The position numbers and the translations under genes are program-made. A stretch of 64,000 nucleotides of DNA from positions 2,542,001-2,606,000 of the forward strand of contig NZ_CP102096.1 of the NCBI RefSeq assembly GCF_024582835.1, written 5' to 3'. The stretch is from Vibrio japonicus. GTDB taxonomy: Bacteria > Pseudomonadota > Gammaproteobacteria > Enterobacterales > Vibrionaceae. This document shows, in pieces, positions 58,103 to 64,000 of the stretch (the stretch's first letter is position 1; the number at the start of each line of letters is the position of its first letter). Under the pieces are notes generated by a model. That model worked only from the letters and a program-made list of their open reading frames with translations, searched no databases and was not told the origin of the DNA.

Positions 58103-58393
58103 TTACTCAACGATCGCCATGATGTCGTTTTCAGACATTACTAGCACTTCTTTACCGTCGATTTTTTCAGTTTTCGTGCCGTAACCTTCAGCGAAGATAA
58201 CTGTATCACCCACTTTTACGTCTAGCGGTAGCACTGTGCCGTTTTCAAGGATTCGGCCTTTGCCTACAGCTAGAACTACGCCGCGAGTTGATTTCTCTGC
58301 AGCTGAACCAGTCAGAACAATACCACCCGCTGATTTAGACTCAACTTCTTGGCGTTCTACGATAACTCGGTCGTGTAATGGACGAATGTTCAT
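58103..58393 (-). CDS. groS: Co-chaperonin GroES (10 kDa)
   Basis: The 96-residue protein (E. coli GroES 97) has [18 protein letters not shown] and the mobile loop [17 protein letters not shown] that contacts GroEL. It is first in the groESL operon. A AGGAGAG ribosome site precedes the ATG. Confidence 0.98.
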   Translation of the reverse strand: MNIRPLHDRVIVERQEVESKSAGGIVLTGSAAEKSTRGVVLAVGKGRILENGTVLPLDVKVGDTVIFAEGYGTKTEKIDGKEVLVMSENDIMAIVE

Positions 58394-58429
58394 CGGTCGT
58401 CTCTCCTGAAAATTTGCATGTTATTTGAT

Positions 58430-58460
58430 AATTACCCCGAAACCGGGCTTCAAGGTGTTG
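58430..58460 (-). promoter_or_regulatory. Possible sigma-32 promoter of groESL
   Basis: On the minus strand CCTTGAA (complement of 58449-58455) matches the sigma-32 -35 element. The downstream stretch GGGGTAATTA is a poor -10 match. The element is expected because groESL is heat-shock regulated. No CIRCE element was seen. Confidence 0.35.
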
Positions 58461-58546
58461 TGTTAACTATATGAGGGATCGATTGGACAAACCCAAGGGG
58501 AAAGATGAAGTTTTTTGTGAAGTAGATAACGAAACAATAGATAAAG

Positions 58547-58569
58547 AAAAGGGACTCTCATCGAGTCCC
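58547..58569 (-). terminator. Terminator-like hairpin between groS and wzz
   Basis: GGGACTC-TCATC-GAGTCCC is a perfect 7-bp stem. The A-run at 58547-58550 gives a short U-run on the minus strand, so it terminates wzz before groS. Confidence 0.8.
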
Positions 58570-58588
58570 CTATCAACTAGCAACGCAC

Positions 58589-59707
58589 TTAGTCCTCTTC
58601 ACGTCTAAACGCAAATCGAACCAACACGATTGCAACACCCAGCATACCGCCTAACAATGTGCCTAGCACCGCAATCAGAGCTCGCTTAGGCTTGTCTCGT
58701 GAAAGTGACTGTTCGACATTTTCCACAAAGCGGAATGTTTGGAATTGAATAGCACGATCCACTTTGAGATGCTCTAACATTTCTAGCTTGGCGTCGATCT
58801 GTTGTAACCTCGGCTCAATGACACTTAGGTTTTTAATAGACTCTAACGCACTGACTTTTGCCGCTAGGCCTTTGGTTCCCAAGTCAATGGAAAACAACTC
58901 TTTGTCATTATTAGTTTGGATTGGACGCTCAACTCCAGCTGCTTTTGCAACATCCAGCGCATACTGCGAGCGTTCTATCTCTACACGTAAACGATTCTTC
59001 GCTTGAGACGTTAAAATACGTTTTTGCTGTAGAAGCTCATTTCGTTTAGCAGCAATGATCACTTCTAAGTTATTTAGGGCCTCTTGATGAGCTTGTTGCG
59101 TGATAAGTTGAATATAGTTATTCAATAAAACAAAGCTGCTTTCTTTTGTCGTCGATTGAAAAGAAACGTTGTAAGGAGAAAAGTTATCTCTCTTATCTTC
59201 AGCACTTGCGGTTATCTTATTAAACCACCCAGCGTATAAGCGGCGACTAGCATCTTTTTGCTCGTCTGAGCTAACCGCATTATCAACGTCTAACTTAGAC
59301 TTGAAACTTTGAAAATCTTCACTTGCATCCAAGAAAGACCTTTTATTGTCACTGGAATTAAACGCATCAATAAATCGCTTAAACAGCACTTGTGTATTGA
59401 TCAGTTCATCAAGCTCCCGACTCACCAACACTGTTCCATCATCTTGATAAACATCAAATACGGGTTGAAATTGCTTCACCTGCTGTTGATAGGCAGCGAT
59501 GTCTTGCACTTGAGGCGGTGTGATTTTTGCCTTAGATGACCACCATTGCTGGGAAAACAATGCATAACATACAGCACCAATAGAAAACAACGCTGTAATG
59601 ATTATGATTGTCCATTTACCCTGCCATAGTGCGCCAAACAGTTCACGCAAATCGATTTCATCAGAAGGTATATGAGCTTGAGGTGTAGTAGAATTATTTA
59701 TTGCCAC
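58589..59707 (-). CDS. wzz: Wzz-type polysaccharide chain-length regulator
   Basis: The protein has 372 residues from the GTG at 59707, with an AAAGGAA ribosome site 5 nt upstream. It starts MAINNSTTPQ, then an N-terminal helix (about 32-52), a long periplasmic coiled-coil domain, and a C-terminal helix (about 340-362) with GTLLGGMLGVAIVLV, the Wzz/PCP-1 topology. It sets the modal length of O-antigen or capsule chains. No polymerase or flippase genes are adjacent. Confidence 0.88.
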   Translation of the reverse strand: MAINNSTTPQAHIPSDEIDLRELFGALWQGKWTIIIITALFSIGAVCYALFSQQWWSSKAKITPPQVQDIAAYQQQVKQFQPVFDVYQDDGTVLVSRELDELINTQVLFKRFIDAFNSSDNKRSFLDASEDFQSFKSKLDVDNAVSSDEQKDASRRLYAGWFNKITASAEDKRDNFSPYNVSFQSTTKESSFVLLNNYIQLITQQAHQEALNNLEVIIAAKRNELLQQKRILTSQAKNRLRVEIERSQYALDVAKAAGVERPIQTNNDKELFSIDLGTKGLAAKVSALESIKNLSVIEPRLQQIDAKLEMLEHLKVDRAIQFQTFRFVENVEQSLSRDKPKRALIAVLGTLLGGMLGVAIVLVRFAFRREED

Positions 59708-59817
59708 TATATTTCCTTTGGAAAAGTAAGGCAGCACGCCAAATATTGAAATTAATTTATTGGAGCAGTTTAACAGATTTATCGCGTAATTATATGTTGT
59801 TACTTTTCATACGAAAG

Positions 59818-61158
59818 TTACAAAATCTGCTTCAGCACCCTGTCCGCTTTCACTCGGGTGATTTTACGCATTAGCCTTTGCACTGGTTCTGGGTAGTTCT
59901 CGAACTTCTCTAACTGCTTATAAGTGCAAATCAGCTGAGTGTGTTGAAGAATGTTTTCTACTTCTTTCTCAAACTGGTGCGTTAAATGATGATAGTTGTC
60001 CTGAATTAGAATGGCATTCTCTAAATCCAACTTCCATGCGCGAGGATTCAAATTATTTCCGGTGATCAGCATATAACGCTTATCAACCCATATACCTTTA
60101 AGGTGGAAACTGTTTTCTTCATGCTTCCACAGATGAATAGATAATTTGCGACTCGCGATATTCGCTTCATTCGCTTTTGCAAACATACGAAGATTACGCT
60201 CGTAAAGATAAGGAAGACCGCCGATAGTCTTAAAGTCTTCTTCGGGCGATATGTAAAAATCGTTAGCCGTTTTGTCACCAACAACAATAGTCACTTTCAC
60301 GCCACGTCTGATCGCTTTTTTTACTTCTTTCGCCACACTGCGTGGAAAGTTAAAGTAAGGCGTGCAGATAAAAATCTCATCTTTAGCCAGTGCCAGAAGC
60401 TGGTTTATCCCTTGGTTTAACTTATTACGCTTTTTGCCGACACCGACTATTGGCGTAATCGCAACTTGCTCTGGTGTCACTTGCTGGGGTTGAAAATCGT
60501 AAGACGCTTTCGCTAATGATGCACGAAGTTGACGAATCTGAACTTTGATCTCTTTTGTCTCCGGCTTCATTGGACAAGTGAGGTCATTAACCGCCGGGTG
60601 TGCAATCATTTCGTTTTGCACCAGTTCAACCATGCTATCAGCCAACGCCTTATTGTTCAGAACATGGTAACGATCGAATCGGTAGCGGTCTTTATAATTA
60701 AGGTAAATATTGTTCAGACTCGCGCCACTGTATATCACTTGGTCATCAATGATGAAGCCTTTGAGATGCAGTACACCAAACACTTCTCTTCCACGAACAG
60801 GCACACCGTACACAGGTACTTTGTGTTCGTACTTTTCGGAAAATGCCGTATACATGGATGCGTTGGTTTTACCTGGCGTCGCACCAATCAGACCTCGCTG
60901 AGCTCGATGCCAATCCACACAGACGTTAATATCTAACCCTGGATTACGCTGTTTTGCTTCATAAAGCTCGGTCAAGATTTCACGACCTGCTTCGTCATCT
61001 TCAAGATAAAGGGCAACAAGGTAAATTCGTTTACTGGCCTTTTGAATCGCCTCAATTAAGCGAGCTCTGAAATCACGCGCAGCATACAGTGTTTCAAACT
61101 GAGCTGGATCTTGAGCCAGAGTAGGCAGTTGTTCGAATATATTCCTATTGGTCATCAT
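59818..61158 (-). CDS. pssA: CDP-diacylglycerol-serine O-phosphatidyltransferase
   Basis: The protein has 446 residues from the ATG at 61158 (E. coli PssA 451); the ATG three bases later is also possible. It is a phospholipase-D superfamily enzyme with two HKD motifs, HLKGFIIDDQVIYSGASLN and HLKGIWVDKRYMLITGNN. It makes phosphatidylserine, the precursor of phosphatidylethanolamine. It is peripherally membrane-bound. It is on its own between wzz and a GNAT gene. Confidence 0.95.
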   Translation of the reverse strand: MMTNRNIFEQLPTLAQDPAQFETLYAARDFRARLIEAIQKASKRIYLVALYLEDDEAGREILTELYEAKQRNPGLDINVCVDWHRAQRGLIGATPGKTNASMYTAFSEKYEHKVPVYGVPVRGREVFGVLHLKGFIIDDQVIYSGASLNNIYLNYKDRYRFDRYHVLNNKALADSMVELVQNEMIAHPAVNDLTCPMKPETKEIKVQIRQLRASLAKASYDFQPQQVTPEQVAITPIVGVGKKRNKLNQGINQLLALAKDEIFICTPYFNFPRSVAKEVKKAIRRGVKVTIVVGDKTANDFYISPEEDFKTIGGLPYLYERNLRMFAKANEANIASRKLSIHLWKHEENSFHLKGIWVDKRYMLITGNNLNPRAWKLDLENAILIQDNYHHLTHQFEKEVENILQHTQLICTYKQLEKFENYPEPVQRLMRKITRVKADRVLKQIL

Positions 61159-61299
61159 GTTGGATGCATTACCTTTACTTAAAGTGGAGAGCGATATTAA
61201 CAAAATATTGATGAATTTGCCTAGAATTGACCGTGTTGTTTTAGTTTCAAGAGATTAAGAATTGCCTCTAGCTCACAGCATAGTCAAAGAGAACAAAAA

Positions 61300-61752
61300 C
61301 TAAGGGGCGTTGTTTGAGGAGGAGTGCAGCGGGCTATACTTCATCGCGATTAATTTTTTGCCACTCTGAACATAACGCTCGTACAACATTTTTAGAGAAT
61401 TGGGTAACTGAAAAGGCGCTATCGTTTCGAATCCGTGAGCAGCATAAAACGCTTCAAGGTGTTCATACGCAAAACAAAAGTCGTCCTGTTTAAGAATCTG
61501 TTGCTGACAGTAATTCAGTAATTCATGCCCCACCCCTTGCGCTCTACACTCTGGAATCACCAGCATACCCGTCAAAAGGCGGAAGTGTTCTACTGAACGA
61601 AACCGGACAACAGCGACCATTTTATTCTCTTTATAAGCAACCACGGTGAGCTCATCTTTCTTCGCTTTGCCTGATGGGTAATGCGCTTTATATAGACGAC
61701 TGACAAGAGGAAGTTTGATTGGGTCCAAAGTTTCGAACGTTAGATGGCTCAT
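61300..61752 (-). CDS. GNAT-family N-acetyltransferase
   Basis: The 150-residue protein has the acetyl-CoA-binding motif A in VIPECRAQGVGHELLNYC (about residues 74-91), with R/Q-x-x-G-x-G/A. Substrate is unknown. It is divergent from murB, whose start lies 51 bp away, so the two promoters overlap. Confidence 0.82.
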   Translation of the reverse strand: MSHLTFETLDPIKLPLVSRLYKAHYPSGKAKKDELTVVAYKENKMVAVVRFRSVEHFRLLTGMLVIPECRAQGVGHELLNYCQQQILKQDDFCFAYEHLEAFYAAHGFETIAPFQLPNSLKMLYERYVQSGKKLIAMKYSPLHSSSNNAP

Positions 61753-61802
61753 TATCGTAAGAGAATAATTTGATGTAGAATGAGCGCAGTTTAGATGACC
61801 CG

Positions 61803-62858
61803 ATGACTCCGATGCAAATTTTGACTGATGCCGACCTGTCGGCTTTCCACACTTTTTCTATTTCGCAGAGCTGTGCTTACCTTGCGGAAATACACTCGGT
61901 ACAAGATCTGATTTCCGCGTATCAAAATCCTGACTGGCAAACGTTACCCAAACTCATGCTTGGTAAAGGTAGCAATATTTTGTTTACTCAACCATTTCAA
62001 GGCGTCGTGCTTGTTAACCGCCTGCTTGGAAAACGTGTTTCAGAATCGGAATCTCACTGGCATTTGCACATTGAAGCAGGCGAAGATTGGCCATCTTTAG
62101 TTGAGTGGAGCGTCAATCAAGGGTACGCGGGATTAGAAAATCTGGCACTGATTCCTGGCTGTGCCGGCAGCGCACCTATCCAGAACATTGGCGCTTATGG
62201 TATTGAACTGAAAGATGTTTGTGAGTACGTGGACATACTTTTCTTAGACACTTTGGAAACAAAACGCCTTGCTGCACAAGAGTGCAAGTTTGGTTATCGA
62301 GATTCGATCTTCAAACAAGACTTGTATCAAAAGGCTGTGGTTACTGCTATTGGCCTTAAACTAGCCAAAGATTGGCAGCCAAACATTGAGTACGGACCAC
62401 TAAAGTCGTTCGACAAGCAATCGGTTACCGCAAAACAAGTTTTTGATCGCGTATCTCAAATTCGTATGGAAAAACTGCCTGATCCAGCGGTTACAGGTAA
62501 CGCGGGCAGTTTCTTTAAGAACCCGGTGATTTCACAGCTGCAATACGAATCTCTCAAGACTGAGTTTCCAGAGATGGTTGCCTACCCGACCGACAATGGC
62601 GTGAAAATCGCGGCTGGATGGCTGATAGATCAATGCGGTTTAAAAGGCGAGACGGTAAACGGGGCTCAAGTACATCCAAATCAAGCATTGGTTCTGGTCA
62701 ACAAAGGCAATGCCTCTGCCAATGATGTCATCGAGCTTGCTTCGCTCGTCCGCTCTCAAGTACAAGACAAGTATGGTATTACACTAGAACACGAAGTGCG
62801 CTTTATTAGTGAACTTGAAGAGACCAACCTAACTAAGATTTTGGAGCAACGCCAATGA
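61803..62858 (+). CDS. murB: UDP-N-acetylenolpyruvoylglucosamine reductase
   Basis: The 351-residue FAD enzyme makes UDP-MurNAc in peptidoglycan synthesis. FAD motifs LGKGSNILF and GCAGSAPIQNIGAYG, the catalytic Ser in GNAGSFFKNP and the C-terminal Glu in LEHEVRF are present. It is a type I MurB. ATG at 61803 and at 61812 are both plausible starts, as neither has a strong ribosome site. It overlaps birA by 4 bp (ATGA), so the two are translationally coupled. Confidence 0.95.
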   Translation: MTPMQILTDADLSAFHTFSISQSCAYLAEIHSVQDLISAYQNPDWQTLPKLMLGKGSNILFTQPFQGVVLVNRLLGKRVSESESHWHLHIEAGEDWPSLVEWSVNQGYAGLENLALIPGCAGSAPIQNIGAYGIELKDVCEYVDILFLDTLETKRLAAQECKFGYRDSIFKQDLYQKAVVTAIGLKLAKDWQPNIEYGPLKSFDKQSVTAKQVFDRVSQIRMEKLPDPAVTGNAGSFFKNPVISQLQYESLKTEFPEMVAYPTDNGVKIAAGWLIDQCGLKGETVNGAQVHPNQALVLVNKGNASANDVIELASLVRSQVQDKYGITLEHEVRFISELEETNLTKILEQRQ

Positions 62859-63820
62859 AAGAGCACACAATAAAGCTGGCGATTTTAAAAGCTCTCTCTC
62901 GTGGGGAATTCATTTCTGGTGAAGAGCTAGGCGAGCAGTTAGGTATCTCCCGAGCCGCAATCAGCAAGCACATTAAAGGCATTCAAGAGTGGGGAATTGA
63001 TATCTTCCGTGTACAAGGCAAGGGTTATCAACTAGCGAAACCGTTGCAAATGCTGGATGAAGCAGTCTTAAAAGATAACCTAACTAACCGAGTAGAGCTG
63101 ATTCCAATTATTGACTCGACCAACCAATATTTGCTCGACCAAGTCGATGAGTTAGAGTCAGGCACTGTTTGCCTCGCCGAATACCAAGCAAAAGGCAGAG
63201 GTAGACGTGGCCGAGAGTGGGTATCCCCTTTCGGTTCTAATCTATATATGTCAATGTTCTGGAGGTTGGATGCGGGCATGGCGGCTGCGATGGGGTTGAG
63301 CTTAGTCGTGGGTGTTGCGATTGTTGAGGCTTTAGAAGAACTTGGCCTTGAGGGCGTAAAACTAAAATGGCCAAACGACCTGTATTACCAAGACCGAAAG
63401 CTAGCTGGCATTCTAGTCGAAATGTCTGGTCAAGCAGGTGGCGCGGCAAACTTAGTGATTGGAATGGGCATGAATCTGATGATGCCGGAACAAACAGAAG
63501 GCATTACCCAGCCATGGTCTAGCTTGTCTGAAGTGGCAGCCGAAGGCAGCATCGATCGTAATCAGCTAGCCATTGAATTAATCAGAGCATTGCACAAGGC
63601 GCTTAGTGACTATGAAGTTCACGGTATGTCTGGTTTTGTTGAGCGCTGGAACCGACTAGACAATTTCTTAGGTCGTCCAATCAAGCTCATAATGGGACCA
63701 AGAGAAGTGACTGGCATTGCGAGAGGAATCAATGAACAAGGCGCGGTATTACTTGAAACCGAGAATGGCATCGAGTCATTTATTGGCGGTGAAATTTCTC
63801 TACGCAGCGCAAACTCCTAA
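62855..63820 (+). CDS. birA: Biotin-protein ligase and biotin operon repressor
   Basis: The 321-residue protein has an N-terminal HTH (about 18-40, SGEELGEQLGISRAAISKHI) that represses biotin genes, a central catalytic domain with the biotinyl-AMP motif GRGRRGR (114-120) and KWPNDL, and a C-terminal SH3-like domain. It attaches biotin to AccB, encoded at 41507-41971. It overlaps murB by 4 bp, as in E. coli. Confidence 0.97.
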   Translation: MKEHTIKLAILKALSRGEFISGEELGEQLGISRAAISKHIKGIQEWGIDIFRVQGKGYQLAKPLQMLDEAVLKDNLTNRVELIPIIDSTNQYLLDQVDELESGTVCLAEYQAKGRGRRGREWVSPFGSNLYMSMFWRLDAGMAAAMGLSLVVGVAIVEALEELGLEGVKLKWPNDLYYQDRKLAGILVEMSGQAGGAANLVIGMGMNLMMPEQTEGITQPWSSLSEVAAEGSIDRNQLAIELIRALHKALSDYEVHGMSGFVERWNRLDNFLGRPIKLIMGPREVTGIARGINEQGAVLLETENGIESFIGGEISLRSANS

Positions 63821-63899
63821 TCTCACTCTACGTACTTAATCAAACCTTTGCTTTATTAAGGCATTACTCCATAATATTTCAGGTATATGGAGTGTAGTG

Positions 63900-64000
63900 A
63901 TGAAAACAACTGACCGAATCCTAGAATCTATCAAACGTAATGGAGCAGTAACAGCCAAACAACTGTCTGAAGAGTTTGGTATGACTTCTATGGGGGCCCG
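63900..64000 (+). CDS. HTH transcriptional regulator, N-terminal part (cut by window edge)
   Basis: The first 33 codons begin MKTTDRILESIKRNG and continue with AVTAKQLSEEFGMTSMGAR, a winged-helix HTH of the DeoR/ArsR-like type. A GGAG ribosome site (63888-63891) precedes the ATG. The rest is outside the window, so neither domain organisation nor target can be judged. Confidence 0.7.
   Translation, partial: MKTTDRILESIKRNGAVTAKQLSEEFGMTSMGA

Overview
This window is gammaproteobacterial chromosomal DNA, almost certainly Vibrio chromosome 1 and probably the Harveyi clade (V. parahaemolyticus, V. alginolyticus, V. campbellii and relatives). The evidence is the near E. coli-like CRP, Fis, HU and GroEL, and gene orders typical of Vibrio: prkB-crp-DUF1338-astD-astA-astC-pabA, the arginine deiminase/pyrBI block, crbS-acs, aroQ-accBC-prmA-dusB-fis-zntR-purHD-hupA, and pssA-murB-birA. 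No rRNA, tRNA, CRISPR array, prophage or intact insertion sequence was seen.

Layout: 1-1.4 kb holds the end of prkB and all of crp. 1.5-7.2 kb on the minus strand holds the arginine succinyltransferase genes (astC, astA, astD), a DUF1338 oxygenase-like gene and pabA. 7.4-12.3 kb holds an M20 amidohydrolase, a GlyGly-CTERM extracellular nuclease (Xds/ExeM type) and fxsA. 12.5-15.4 kb is aspA-dcuA. 15.9-24.2 kb is an arginine/carbamoyl-phosphate block: YfcC-type transporter, arcA, arcC, ornithine carbamoyltransferase, pyrL-pyrB-pyrI and a second ArgR-family regulator. 24.4-26.2 kb is dsbD.

26.5-40.7 kb is an acetate-centred region: the CrbR-type response regulator, a MarC-family protein, a DUF4212/sodium-solute symporter pair, the fused symporter-histidine kinase CrbS, an HcaT-like MFS transporter, a DUF294/CBS protein with a DEDD exonuclease, and acs. 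A 269-bp MITE-like repeat lies at 35637-35905. 41-50 kb is housekeeping (aroQ, accBC, prmA, dusB-fis, zntR, purH, purD). 50-54.8 kb carries small and poorly known genes around hupA. 54.9-59.7 kb has groESL enclosed by two surface-polysaccharide genes (ugd, wzz). The end carries pssA, a GNAT gene, murB-birA and the start of an HTH regulator.

The genes join in three themes. First, arginine is handled by two catabolic routes, AST and ADI, with ArgR-like boxes visible near both. Carbamoyl phosphate made or used by the ADI enzymes sits next to the pyrimidine enzyme that consumes it. Second, acetate activation (acs) lies beside a sensor kinase and regulator known in V. cholerae to control it. Third, anaerobic metabolism is suggested by aspA-dcuA and a perfect FNR box ahead of the ADI block. 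The most unusual non-coding signals are a structured 3' region after the ornithine carbamoyltransferase gene (21474-21667), a perfect 14-bp inverted repeat made of two ArgR-like boxes (23457-23490), and the two intergenic repeat-like elements at 35637-35905 and 48172-48270.
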